Assembly: GCA_030141585.1 (NCBI GenBank)
Contig: JAQIFP010000003.1
Location: 1-64,000 of the forward strand
DNA: 64,000 nucleotides
Direction: 5' to 3'
From: Ophryocystis elektroscirrha
Lineage: Eukaryota; Apicomplexa; Conoidasida; Neogregarinorida; Ophryocystidae
Part shown: piece after piece, positions 11,902 through 25,869 of the stretch
Layout: the number at the start of each line of letters is the position of its first letter
Numbering within the stretch: the stretch's first letter is position 1
Notes under the pieces: model-generated
What the model was told of the DNA's origin: nothing
Databases searched by the model: none
The model's input: only the letters and a program-made list of their open reading frames with translations
Position numbers and translations under genes: made by a program

Positions 11902-12378
11902 TTATTGACATTCTGATGTATATATAGTTTTTTTGCAGCATTTAAATCCCCATAAACCTGAAGTTTTATCATAAAATGATCCCCAAACTGATTTATGATT
12001 ATTTATCAAATTAGAGATATTTATATTATTTTTATCCTTGTCGATTTCGATTAATTTCGCACATTTTCTTCGTTTTTTTTTTTTTGTTTTCAGCAATTTT
12101 GACCCGTGTAATGATGAAGTAATATTATTACTTGAGCGAGTTTTAGAACTTTTTATTTCACTGAAATTTTGAATCTCTCTTTCTCTCAGCAAATTTCTTA
12201 ATTCTTCGATTTGAATTTCATGACGACGACGTTCAAGCATTTCATTTTGTTTTTTTTGTTTTTCATATGCTTTTTGTTCAGCTATCCATACTTTTTCTAA
12301 ATTTTGTAAATTTCCAGGGTGAAATGGTTTATGGTTTATAAATGCAATAGATTTGTTTCCAACTTTTCCTAAGAGCAT
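11902..12378 (-). CDS. Cir_N-domain splicing-factor-like protein with SLU7-like C-terminus
   Basis: This is a single exon of 158 residues starting at an ATG (12378). Residues ~17-60 (HKPFHPGNLQNLEKVWIAEQ, then a long charged helix) match the Cir_N domain found in CIR1, CWC25 and LENG1, proteins tied to the spliceosome. The middle is basic (KKKKRRK). The C-terminus reads SVWGSFYDKTSGLWGFKCC and then KKTIYTSECQ, which resembles the WGS-(6-8)-WG(Y/F)xCC segment of the second-step splicing factor SLU7. I know of no standard family with this combination, so the exact orthology is open: CWC25-like or CIR1-like are the alternatives. The gene shares a 79-base divergent promoter with the secreted Cys-rich gene at 12458. 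Confidence 0.7.
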   Translation of the reverse strand: MLLGKVGNKSIAFINHKPFHPGNLQNLEKVWIAEQKAYEKQKKQNEMLERRRHEIQIEELRNLLREREIQNFSEIKSSKTRSSNNITSSLHGSKLLKTKKKKRRKCAKLIEIDKDKNNINISNLINNHKSVWGSFYDKTSGLWGFKCCKKTIYTSECQ

Positions 12379-12457
12379 TTAAAATGTTGTGTACCTGTTA
12401 CATTCAGTAATAGAGTGAAAATCCAAAAAATTTATTTTTAGTTGTTTTAATATTCAA

Positions 12458-13455
12458 ATGTTCTGGATTATTTTAAAGATTTGGATTATTCTATTTTATT
12501 TTTTTGTTGACAGTGTTACTGTAGTACCAGCAAGAGCTTTTTGCTCAGATGGTGATAGTTTTATTGATTATCGACTGAAAGCATGTGTAAATTTAAATTT
12601 TAAAATACAAAATCAGCCGCGGTATTTAGACTGTTCAAAAAATCATATAGTTAAAAATGTTTTTTGCTCACATGTTTCGCGTAAAAAGGTACCTAAGCTG
12701 TGTCCTGCGGAATTCGCCTTAAATGAGCAGCAGCAATGTGTCAAAGCAATAGTCTATCAACCCAAAAACATTGTTTGCCCTATTGATTACGCGTTAAAAC
12801 GTAAAGCAGAGAATAAGATATTTCAATGTGTCAAATCATTGCTTGTTCCTTACGAGTATTCAAGTTCATTCAGAGCTCATCCACAAAATTGTCCAGATAA
12901 TTCAAAACTCTTACTTAAAAAAAAAAATTATTTTTGCGAAAAACGCTTAATAATTAATCCTGATTCCAATGATTCTTGTAAATTAAATTATGCATGGTCA
13001 ACAGCAACTCAGAGTTGTCTGAAGCTCAGTCAGTTACATCCAATATTCGATTGCGGCGAAAATTCATTTGTAAATGAGAAGTTAAAAGAAAGTTGTAATG
13101 AACAAAATAGTCCAAAAATTCCCTTCTGTTCAAGTGATTATGTTTTGAAGCTAAATAGGCAACATAAATGTATAAAAAAAAATTTGTCTTTTATATTGTA
13201 TGATTGTAAACATGCTGAAGGCTTTAAATTTAGGTAATAAACTAGATTATTAACAAATTTAACTTTAATTGAAACGGTATTATATTTATATAATTTAGGT
13301 GGGACAATGACAGAAAAATTGGTTTATGTGTAATGAATGATAATAGAAAAGCATTTGTGAATTATGAATTTTCACATTTGTCAAAACGTGAGAATCAAAT
13401 GATGCTTTGGGCTGATAAAATAAGGTCTTCGACTGAGCTGTTCAAGTTAAGATAA
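12458..13455 (+). CDS. Secreted cysteine-rich protein, oocyst-wall-protein-like
   Basis: The N-terminus (FWIILKIWIILFYFF, then the VDSVTVVPARA cleavage region) is a clear signal peptide. The mature part has Cys pairs every ~10-20 residues in repeats of the type C-P-x(2-4)-[AYF]-x-L-x(5-9)-C, with hydrophobic/proline linkers (for example LCPAEFALNEQQQCVKA, then VCPIDYALKRK). This spacing is that of the oocyst wall protein (COWP/OWP) family, whose disulphide-linked members build the environmental cyst wall of Cryptosporidium and coccidia. There is one intron, 13234-13298 (65 nt, long for this window), and a second exon with a basic tail ending at TAA 13453. At about 310 residues it is shorter than the large OWPs. 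A wall role is inferred from the repeat type alone. Confidence 0.7.
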
Positions 13456-14339
13456 GTAGTCGTACAGAATTTGCGTCTAGCTTTTGATATCTATATTTTA
13501 TTATAAATAATTATTGAAACAGACTAAGATCAGGTACACACGACACTTTTTGTAGCTAAGTTGCAGGAGTGTAAGTTATGGCTGATAGGAAAGTTTTGAT
13601 TAAGTATTATCCTCCGGATTTTGATCCGGACAAGTTGATTCAAAAAAAAAAAGAAATTCAATCGTCTGTATTAAAGAAAAAAAAAAATGGACCTTCCAGA
13701 CTGATGAATGTTCGATTTATGTTTCCATTTACAATGTGTTGCGGAATGTGTAACGAGTTTATATATATTGGTACGAAATTCAATAGCCGAGTTGAGAAAT
13801 TGAAAGGAGAGGATTATCACGGTATTCCTATTTGGCGATTTCATGCAAGGTGTCCTCATTGCAGAGCAGAAATTGCATTCAAAACTGATCCAGAAAACAC
13901 AGAGTATATTTTAGAATCGGGGGGAACCAGAACATATGACCCAAGAAAGGATGCAGATTTAGCGGAATCTGTACTGAAATCGCGACTCAATGAAGAAATT
14001 GCTCAAGATTCAATATTGGCTCTAGAGCACAAGACACATAGCACAATAAATGAGTTACAAGCTTTGGAACAGATAGATGAACTTCGGAAGTTGAATAAAC
14101 GAAACTTCAATAATGTAGAACTGCTTGAAAAAGCATTAAAAACGGATAAATCAATTTTAATGAACAACACCTTGCTTGATATATCAACTGAAGAAGTGTC
14201 CGATTTCAATAAAGGATTGCAGCAAATCAAAAAGAACGAGTTATCAAGCTTATACAATGAAAAATTTCCCTCTATTATAAAGAGACCTACGCTCAACTGT
14301 AATCAGAATTTTGAAAATGGAAGCCAATGTAGCTATTTT

Positions 14340-16799
<2,460 letters not shown>

Positions 16800-16845
16800 T
16801 TAATTTTGCTATAAACTCTCAAACACAAAAATAGGTTATTGCTAA

Positions 16846-18257
16846 TTATTTTTTTTTCATCTCAGACTTTTTCTGACGTCTTTCTCTGTTCATAATTTTA
16901 ACCTGTTTTTTCCATTCTTTCTTGTTAAGAGAATTCGCAATTATCAAAGCTTTATTGTTTTGTTTTTTTTTTTTCGAAAATTTGTCATTTATGTTATCCG
17001 AACTTGATATATCGGATTCAGTTCCACAATTTTCTGAGGCACCAGTTGATGAATTATTGATTTCTTGTGTTAAAAAATTAAGTTGAAGTAGGATTTTATC
17101 TTGGATCTCAAAATCATCTGATACTTCTATCAAACCCTTTAATTTTTTGCAGTATCTATCAAATTTTGTTCTACTAGACGTAAATATTGATTTTATATAG
17201 TCGATTGATATATTTTTCAATTTGTGTTCCCTTTCTTGTAAAAACGAGATTGTTGGTAAAATTTCTAAGAACTCTACATCATCATGCGACGTGTTACATA
17301 AATTTTCACAGGATGCCTCAAGGTTAGAATGATCAGAAATAACGAATTTATATAAGGCTTCAGCGGTTAATATTTCTAAATAATTACATTTCGTGGTATC
17401 AGAAAATTTGACATTAACTTTTTTAAAAAAGTTAACTATATTTTGACAGTCTCTCATTAAAAAGTCATTTGAAAGTGTATGATCTTGTTTTACGGCTTGA
17501 GATAAGTCTATCACGTATACATGATTTTGATAATAGATTAAATTGTATTCCGATAGATCACTGTGTATAAGATGGCATTTTTGATATAACCAACATATTA
17601 TTGAAATACATTCAATATATATCGAATTCCAATCTATCTATTGATATGTTAATAAAATATTATCTTTTACTTGAAAATTTGTATCTAATAGATCTTTGAG
17701 TCGAGGAGCGGGTTCACCATTTTTTGACTGTAAAAATGTCATCATAAGAACATTAGATCGAAGGTGCATAGGCAATGGACATCTCAATCCCGATTGAAAA
17801 ACAAGCCATAAATTCCTAAATTCTTTTTCTGCCCACTGTTTGACCATTTTTCGTGGATTTGAAATACTTTGGTATTTATTTCTAAATCGAAATTCTCCCT
17901 TTAATTAATATATACAAAATGAGAATTATGATAATTTACTTGGATATAATCTTGACGCTTTTTGAAACATAGATTCGAGGTGTTGTAAACCTTTAATGCA
18001 CTATATTTATTAGAATCATATAAAGACAGGTAAATATTTGCCTTAATGTCATTATTTTTAGCTTTTACTCTTACCTCTTTTCCAGAACTTATACATCCAA
18101 ATAAATTTTCGAGATAACCCAGTAAAAAAAATTTATTTATTGAATAAATTGTACGTCTATCTAAAACCCGTTCAATTGTTGCTCGAGCATCTTTAGTTAA
18201 TTTTTTTTTTTTTTCAACATCAGTAAAAATGAAATGATCGCATAAGATATCATACAT
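16846..18257 (-). CDS. RIOK1: Serine/threonine kinase RIO1
   Basis: RIO1 acts in late maturation of the 40S ribosomal subunit. Visible in order are: the N-terminal helix (RATIERVLDRRT); the RIO flexible loop GCISSGKE joined by a 33-nt stop-free intron to ANIYLSLYDSN; ALKVYNTSNLCFKKRQDYI; GEFRFRNKY; NPRKMVKQWAEKEFRNL; the catalytic HSDLSEYN; the metal-binding VIDLSQAVKQDH; and the C-terminal basic tail ending KKEWKKQVKIMNRERRQKK. The ATP-binding Lys, catalytic Asp and the IDxxQ motif are all present, so it should be active. It is the next gene upstream of CDC5L in tandem, with 88 bases between them. Confidence 0.93.
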
Positions 18258-18322
18258 GACGATAAAAAATCATTAAAAACGAACTTTCTTATTATAAATT
18301 GGTGCTTAAGACTTTTTAAGAA

Positions 18323-21300
18323 TTATTCATGACTTGCCGTCAAATTAATAGAATCCTGCACGATTTCTAATTTGTTTTTTAAAAACTCTAATTTCTAAAA
18401 TCTAAAATGAAAAAAATATTAATAACCTTTTCTAATTGTACAATATAATTGAGATTCACATATTCTTGTTTCGCCAATTTTCTATTGTGTCGTTTTAAAC
18501 TGATGTATATTATTTTGATATATTTATTATACTTTAAAATATCCTCTTGCAAAGATGAATTCTTGCAATTAATCAATACTATATCTGCATACTATTTTTA
18601 TTAAATCAATATGAAATTTACGTATTGTTGAAGTCGTGTCAGATTATGAGCAAAAATACAACAATCAAGAAAATCAAGCTTGCTAAAAACTGATATTTGA
18701 AACAATCCCAAGTCTTTGAGGTAATAAAAAAACGAGTTTAAAGGATTTTTAGTAGTTTCATTAGTCTAATTAGCGTTAATCAACCCTAGATTTACTTGTT
18801 GTGAGTTCAAAACTAATAGATTTTTACCTACAGCTGTCCATAATGATAGTATCTGAAAACAGGTTTTATTTGACTATCTTTACATGATTATTTATACTTA
18901 TAGTGTACTTCTCTCTGGGTTGTAACTTCCAACGCTTGATAATTTTTTTACTAGATAACCTTAATTGATTTTTACGATGTAAGTTCGATAAATACAGTAA
19001 ACTTCCGGCTATCTTAAAATAAACATAATTGCACTTTAATCACCAATTAACGCTTTCATCAAACAATATTGGATTATATTAGCAACAATAAGATATAAAT
19101 TTTTGATATCTTTCAGATTTAAATAGGAAATATTGCAATGAGGTAAACATGCCCAGAAAAACATATTATTGAAGACATTCAAATTAAAGCTTCCGCCCAT
19201 CAATAAATATAAAACTGCAAAATATATCTGTGTTATGGCAATAATGCAAATTAAAACTGAAAAGTCGTGCCTAATTTGTAAAGAAAGATTTATTAAGCTC
19301 ACTTGAACTGTTTTAGTATGTACAAACTATGGAAGTTGAAAATACAATGATTCATAACAGTGTCAATAATTCGAACAAACAATATGTAAATTGAAAGTTT
19401 CACTCCAAATATGTTTATTTCGTCATACTTTCGTAAAGTCAAAATTTCTTTATCAATTCGACTAGTTCGCATCACGCTCGGTAAATATACATTATGAACA
19501 TTTAGAGTATTATTGATTCCATGAAGGCTCACAGGCCTGTGTTTATTTATTTATAAGCACGATGAATACCCAGGAATATCGAATTGATTTAATGAAAACG
19601 AAGTTTTTTGTATATAATCTCTGTGATCCCAAAATAGGTTTATATTTTTAATATTGTTAGTAGACAAATCCAACATGAGAAAAAGATGCAAACCCATGAT
19701 CATAAAATTTAAATACATTTGAGCTCTTGAACAAAATTTGCAATCATGGTCAAATGTACCTAGAGCCTATGGATCTATTAGAGTATAATCTGTAAAAGAT
19801 TATAAATGAACAAAATAATAAAATTATAGTTGATGTAAAAATTTGAGATTTTTGAAAACCTATATATATATGATTAAAACATCAGTACCGCTATTATTTC
19901 CAGACATCCCTTTTCGTAAATTGTTAGAGTATCTATGAATTAAACTTTTAGTTTCGAAGCTTCCCGAAAGTTTAGAAAGTAAAGAGATTGAATAAACAAT
20001 ATAATTTCTAACATTACACTTGTTACAACGCTTACTTTGTGTCTCCATTATACATTAAAAATATATAGTCGAATTTCCTACACAAAAAATCGATAAAATC
20101 ACTCGTCGCCGCTAAGCTATTTGCTAATATATCAGGATTTTCTACAAAAATATGGAACAAATTAGACCTCACTCCAATAAACTGCTAACTTTTTTTCAAA
20201 ATTACTGTCTTTAATTATTATAGGTGATTCGACTGTGTGATTTATATGCTCTATCGATTCAAATAAAGAATTTAATGAATTGATCGAGCTGAGTAATTTC
20301 ATTATTAGTTTCAATTTACGTTGATGAAGACCAAAAAGGTTGAATCCATCGATTTTTATTATTCTCTTCTAAAGTTTTACGAATTCTGATTGATATTGGA
20401 TTGTAAATGAAAATATTATGGCGGAATTTATCAAAATCAGCATTCATTATTTGAAGAAATATTAAATTAAATATTAAAGACTGGATGGAAGCTAAGTTGA
20501 AGCTATTCTATAAAGAATTTCATGAATCAAGGCAATTTACTTTCATACTAATGATAGTGTAGGAATTCAGTACGTTTGAAGAATTACGGTTTTGTAAAAC
20601 TTCAGTTTTATAGGGTAAGATAGAAAGTCTTGCTTTAGAGATTACATTTCTTTCTAGTATATTTCGTTGAAAATATTGGTTATGTTTCCATGTTACTGTG
20701 TCTTCGATATACAAAATAACTGTATGATTCATGTCACAACTTAGACATTACGATTTAATAAAAAGATCATAGAACAGAAAACGTACATAATGATCATCCA
20801 TTTTGGCCAACTTTGAATTTCTTTAGTTTTGTTGACAAGAGTTTCAGACGGGTTTGATGTGTGATTAAAGGGATTGAAGCCATGAGTAAAAAAAATAAAC
20901 TTTTGAAACTTTTGTTTCAAGCAACTCGAAGCACCTAAAACATTTAAAAGATTGATGTACTAATGACCTATTCCAAATTTGTTTGAGTCATTGTCTGATA
21001 GTTTTAAATATTCATTGTATTTGTTGATTATGTAACAAGATAGAAATGGGTATACAAGTGTGTAAAACAGAACAATTGACAGAGAGATAATCATTACTTT
21101 TGAATGATTACGTGGACTTGTGTTTATGTTAAATGTTTGCCAAAAAGTTGTTCTTGAAAAACATTCAAATAATGAAAGAGTACCTAATTTTTGGATCAGA
21201 AAGTTGATAAACGTAAGGGTTTATTAGTGTTTCCATGTAAGATAGATTTGATAGATTTATTAATAAGTATTTTTGAACAATAACTACAGCATAAAATGTT

Positions 21301-22585
21301 ACGGGAACGTGCAATAATGTTGACATTGTTTGATAAAGCTTCCTGTTTAAACTTGTCAGAGACTCAATTAGTTCAATAAAGTTGAGTACAAGAATAAGAT
21401 GAATTAGAATCTACATCTTAAATGTAAAGATTTTGCATACTGAAACTCCCTTAGGGTGTATGAAAAGATTAGATGACTGCGGTATGTCAATAATTTTAAG
21501 TTTACTGGCGTAAGCTATATCTATAATGGAAATAGGGTAATGAATGGATTGGTATGTGAATAAGAAACACACAACTACACATAATGTAGTTTTAAAAATT
21601 TTAAGAGCGCTCATTAAAATCAATTTCCGTCGGACATTTGATATTTGTACAATAGTTGTAAATCCATTAGTGTATTTGTATAATCTGATGATTCTTATCA
21701 ATAAAATAACAGCTGTTACACATAAAGTACAGATAAGTATTACTATTCTAAATAATAATTTAGGGTTTGTGACTAGTGTTAATTTATTAGTTTGAGATTT
21801 TAGTTTTATGATGATTGAGCCCATTGTCGTTTGTTCAAATAGAAAGATCACAGTTGTCCATATATCAGTGAACCCATTAAACAGTTTTTGTTCTATTCTG
21901 ATTGATGAAGTGTTCCAAGACAACCACTGATTAGTTAGTATAGTGTCTATAAGTAAAGAAATATTATTATCTTGTGCTCTAAAATATATAATTTTAGCTA
22001 TTTCTTTTTTTGAACACTTTGGGTTGCAAACTTGTAGCTTGTTGGCTAATAAATTTGCGAATTCAGATTTCAAAGATGAAAATTGTTTACATGCGGTTAA
22101 GCTAATAAATGTACATTATTTACAAGGTTTACTCAAGTTTTAAAGAGTAAATTTGATTGAAAGATCCACCGAAACCATCTTGATACTGAAATTTAAGCAC
22201 CATTTTTAGCCAATATTTTAATTGGTCCCATTTTATGTTTTCTGATTCAGATAGTGATGAGGTGGAATGAAATTTGTTGATTAAAAAACAAAATTTGCCT
22301 CCATCCATGCATGGTATATTAGATAAAGTAAACATATTTTTTGTTAAAGACTGCAAAATAAATGATAAAAAAATTTTCTACATGTATTATATTTATACTG
22401 TGATCTTGACTCAAGCTTTCAGAAGAAAAATTTGTAAAAAGAAACACATAAATTATCACTTCAAGAAGTTGGATAATGAGTTTTAATAAAGACTTCCATC
22501 TAATTTCTTGATCTGAGCTGAATAAATTGTGATGTTCTTGAAATAGGTATGATTGAGTCTTACTACTATCAAAAATTCCCCACAT
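18323..22585 (-). CDS. Polycystin/TRP-like cation channel with two tandem channel-like units
   Basis: About 17 exons with ~24-48 nt introns join into one frame from the ATG at 22585 to a TAA at 18323, roughly 1,100-1,200 residues. Unit 1: TM1 (LLKLIIQLLEVIIYVFLFTN), then a large loop ending WLSWNTSSIRIEQKLFNGFT before TM2. This is the layout and pre-TM2 motif of polycystin (PKD2/TRPP) channels. TM2 and TM3 follow at about 21660-21760 and 21545-21600. Next come an S4-S5-like LNRKLYQTMSTLLHVP, S5, a pore-like loop and S6 (VMIISLSIVLFYTLVYPFLS). Unit 2: another loop region (20100-20800), further TMs, then INLSLQIRHDFSVL and IAITQIYFAVLYLLMGGSF, NVFNNMFFWACLP and IVANIIQYCLMKAL, again resembling S5-pore-S6. 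A short coiled coil closes it. Apicomplexans have TRPP-like calcium channels (Toxoplasma TRPPL). Two separate genes remain possible, but no start codon or break was found between the units. Confidence 0.65.
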
Positions 22586-22802
22586 GCTAAGTTCTTTAAA
22601 TTTTAATAACTATATCGTTAAAAACTTTGCTTATCTAACACATTTAAAATAAATTGTGTAATAATTTTAGATTAAGAGTTGAGATTGTGGATTTTCTGAT
22701 CTATTAATGTTGTAATAGGGTTGAGTGTTTTTTTTGACCACTTAATTATGTAGTCAGATTCATTTCTCCAACAAAAAATTTTAATCTTTGCATTATACAA
22801 TC

Positions 22803-23227
22803 CTATTTAACAATTAATAGTTCTACAAGTACTTTAGAAATATCGTAAAGCTTGTCTTTACTGGGAATCTCTAAGATAATTGGCAACTGTTTTGTGTGTA
22901 GATCAACTGAATTACGAATGATATCTGCTACCTATAAGAAATTTTGATTAAATTAAAAAAATTCACATGCTGATTGATAATAAGAATTGATATATTCTGC
23001 AATTCTTGTGTGAATTCTCGAAATTTTTCTTCAATCAAAATTTTTGAAGTTCCTTGATATATAAAAGACGGCCATACTTACTATTATCAACTATAAAAAA
23101 ATTAGTGTTTCCGTGATTGTTTTTAGCTCCAATTCCTGTCATTAAAAACCCTGCAACCGTGTCCTAATGTATGCATAGTTAATTAAAATGATACTTCATC
23201 GCCAATGATGGCAAATTTATCGTTCAT
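22803..23227 (-). CDS. ATP6V1F: V-type ATPase subunit F
   Basis: Subunit F is part of the central rotor stalk of the V1 sector. Four exons: MNDKFAIIGDE; then DTVAGFLMTGIGAKNNHGNT, FFIVDN; then TSKILIEEKFREF up to ILIINQH; then VADIIRNSVDLHTKQLPIIL, EIPSK, ending LVELLIVK. The motifs IGDEDTVxGFLLxGIG, INQ.VA..IR and LEIPSK are hallmarks of the family. Introns are about 29-35 nt. It is about 112 residues, slightly short at the C-terminus compared with ~119 in animals. It sits 30 bases downstream of the ribosomal L4 gene in tandem. Confidence 0.92.
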
Positions 23228-23257
23228 AGTCACACAAGCTGTTAAAAAAAAAAAGTT

Positions 23258-24390
23258 TTAGTTCATATATAACGGGTCAACGCTTTTACGTAAACTTTTA
23301 GATCTTAAAAGGTTTTTTTGCTTGTTTTTCTTCTGTTTAACATGAAACTTGAAATTGATTTGACTTTGAATTTCATTTGAGTTGATAATGCGACTCAAAT
23401 CAGGATTAGCCATGATGCTTTTAGGTATAACAATTTTTAGCGTGTTTTTGTCAAGAAATCCAGGTATCTGATTTAAATACATAAATGCAGATTGAGTCCA
23501 TATGACGAATCGGCCAAGCGTACCTCCAGGAGCCAGTAGCAAAAGGTTTAGACGAGTTACGTTGATTGTGCTCACACCAGGAATGTTTGAACATGACTTT
23601 ACAATTCCATTGTCATCTTTGTAAACTATCAACGGTCCCACTCTTGTGGAATACCTTCTATTTCGCGATTTTCCTCGACCGCCCTTAATTTTTTGATTCT
23701 CCTTTATTCGAGATAATTCTTCGTCGCAACCTGATTATTAACTTTAATTAATGCTATAAAGTACTATAGTCTCTATATCAAATGAAAACTTAATAATTTA
23801 TATGAACTAATATAGTTATTACCGAAAGCTTTTAAAAAGTTGAAAACATCTTTTGTTAGTTTATAAGTTTGAAAATTGTCAGATACTACTAATGGTATTT
23901 CTGGAACGTTGTTTATTTTATGGCCACGACCTAAAACTAAACCAGTAAATGATGTGCTGGCAATTGAACTGGCCAATGCATATCGTTTTTGAGCTAAATT
24001 TATATGTCTGTGCCATTTTCTCCATATTTTAATCGGTGAATACATTCCACCTCCGCGGCACATGTTCCCAAATGCTCCTTGAGCAGAACGGTGTGTACCT
24101 CCTCCTGACACTCTAGGAATACGTGAAACAGCTCTTCCTGTTCCCCAAGAAGCTGCAGAAGTATCATAACCGGCTCCAGGTTTTACTCCAAAAGGTTGTC
24201 TTTTATTTTTAGACATCGAGTTAAAAACAAAATTAACCAAATCAGGACGAATCGGTGCTTGCATTACATCTGGCATGACTTGCTTCCCAATTATTTTATG
24301 ACCTTTTGATTCACAATCATAATCATATACATTGACGTAAGGTCTAAAAGTATTCAATTAAACACAAATTTTATACCTTATTGAGTCCAT
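23258..24390 (-). CDS. RPL4: 60S ribosomal protein L4 (uL4)
   Basis: This is a structural protein lining the nascent-chain exit tunnel of the large subunit. Exon 1 is just MDSI plus part of a codon (ATG at 24390). Exon 2 carries RPYVNVYDYD, APIRPDLVNFVF, then AASWGTGRAVSRIPRVSGGG, THRSAQGAFGNMCRGG and LVLGRGHKI. Exon 3, after an intron of about 90-95 nt (near 23728-23820), carries RKSRNRRY-type and GPLIVYKDDNGIVKSCSNI sequence and the C-terminal basic tail. The longer intron contains two candidate acceptors, so its exact end is uncertain. Length is about 340 residues, as expected for lower eukaryotes. Confidence 0.95.
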
Positions 24391-24915
24391 TTTGCGAATT
24401 TGTTTTTAATAGACTTATTTACGCAATTTATTAGGTTAACCTGGGATAGTGACAAAACATAATTGGTCTTTTATGTTCTAATTGTGCTGATATAAGCAAC
24501 TTCTTAATTGTCGGTGTATGCGTGTTTATAATAATCAATTTTTTTCGTTTCTGTTTGCATTAAGTTTATAAACTCATTAAAAAAAAAGATTAAATTAAAT
24601 TAGTTGACTCGCACCAATTGCCTAGTTGCATAATTGATTTTACATCTTTATAATTGTTCGTTTATAATAAGAGCAGCAATTTTACTACCACTGCGATTCA
24701 TTGACAATGAATCTTAGCATTAGTTAGAAACTGACAGAAAAATTCGTGGGAAAAATCAATAATATTAACTTGTGATTTTATGATTAATTTTTATTAGCCT
24801 AAAGACAGTCAGTTCAACTTCACTTATGGCAGAAATCAATGATGATTGTTACTTGACGTCTTCGGAAATCATCTTCTACAATCATTGAGCATAATAAACT
24901 GACATAATACAGCAA
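24391..24915. other. Intergenic, no gene seen
   Basis: This is the 5' region of RPL4 and the 3' region of eIF1A, both on the minus strand. It is AT-rich with a short perfect inverted repeat near 24698-24717 built around GATTCATTG. No splice-consistent coding chain was found. An ATGATGA...CTGA pair near 24840-24902 recalls box C/D RNA spacing but lacks a terminal stem. Confidence 0.4.
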
Positions 24916-25415
24916 TTATATCGCTTCAATGTCAATTCCTTGGTCACAGAATTCAATTTCATCTTCATCTCCTGATTCATAGCCAGCCAACATATCCGTT
25001 TCATTAATTTTAGCTGAATCTGGTATTTCACCTTTAGCTTTCAGTTCGCGAGCTTCATCAGGGTTGTAACGTAGTATTACGTCTCCTTTTTCAACTTGAT
25101 AGTCACGAAGAGCTATTAAAACTATGTCTCCTGTGTTGACCCAGACTTTTTTTCGCATTTTCCCTCTTATGTGACATTGCCTTTTCAAACCATCATAGCA
25201 ATATGCTTCAATTCTTGCATTTCCAAGCATTTTCAAAACTTGACCATATACTTATAATATAGATCATTATTAACAATAATTACCTTGTCCATCTTCCCGT
25301 AGTATTAATTCTCTTTTGACACCTTCAGGATCGTTTTTGCCACGTCTTCGATTTTTTCCACCTTTGCCTAATTAAACATTTGATAATTACTGATATAACC
25401 TTTATTTTTCGTCAT
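24916..25415 (-). CDS. EIF1A: Translation initiation factor eIF1A
   Basis: eIF1A binds the A site of the 40S subunit and helps scanning and start-codon choice. Three exons: MTKNK plus part of a codon (ATG at 25415); [28 protein letters not shown]; then [59 protein letters not shown] and the acidic tail with [12 protein letters not shown]. The S1-like OB fold and the basic N-terminal and acidic C-terminal tails are complete. Introns are about 29-35 nt. It is divergent from eIF3m, another initiation factor. Confidence 0.96.
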
Positions 25416-25869
25416 GTGTAACAACTAGTTAGGTATCAACCAAGTTGATTAGGTACGGCTGAAAAATAAATGATTTCTATGATGATCGTCCGATTTATTA
25501 AAATATGACTGAAATTGTATGACTGCGTATAAGTTGTGTTGCTTTCTTAGAAATTCCTTTACCAATAATTTTATAAAAAAATTTACTATTTTATACACGC
25601 TTTGACGTTCCATTGAGATTGAAGCAGTCTGGTAGTATAAACGATCTTAAACTTAAAAATTTTCAATAATAACTAGATTCTGCCAGACTAAATTAAAAAA
25701 CTATAGCATTTTACAATATTAACGGGTTTTTTTTTTATTCAAGTGAAACATAATTTAAAATTTTAATTAAAACGAATACTTAACACATTTAGACAAAAAA
25801 TTAAGAAGCAGATTATAAGGTGGCCTGGTATTGTAATGTTATTTGAACCATAACAAATAGAAATATTTG
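25416..25869. promoter_or_regulatory. Divergent intergenic between eIF1A and eIF3m
   Basis: The 454 bases between two divergent translation-initiation genes hold no coding signal. Both promoters must lie here. No specific motif was recognised. Confidence 0.45.

Noticed and set aside
14003..14296. 97-codon minus-strand ORF antisense to YJU2
   Set aside because: A shadow of the YJU2 coding strand; Ser-rich composition typical of the reverse of charged helices.
24698..24717. Inverted repeat around GATTCATTG as a transcription terminator
   Set aside because: Hairpin terminators are not used for pol II genes; it is a short palindrome expected by chance in this composition.
24838..24905. ATGATGA ... 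CTGA pair resembling a box C/D snoRNA
   Set aside because: The terminal stem is missing, and such short boxes occur by chance in AT-rich DNA. No guide target was checked.
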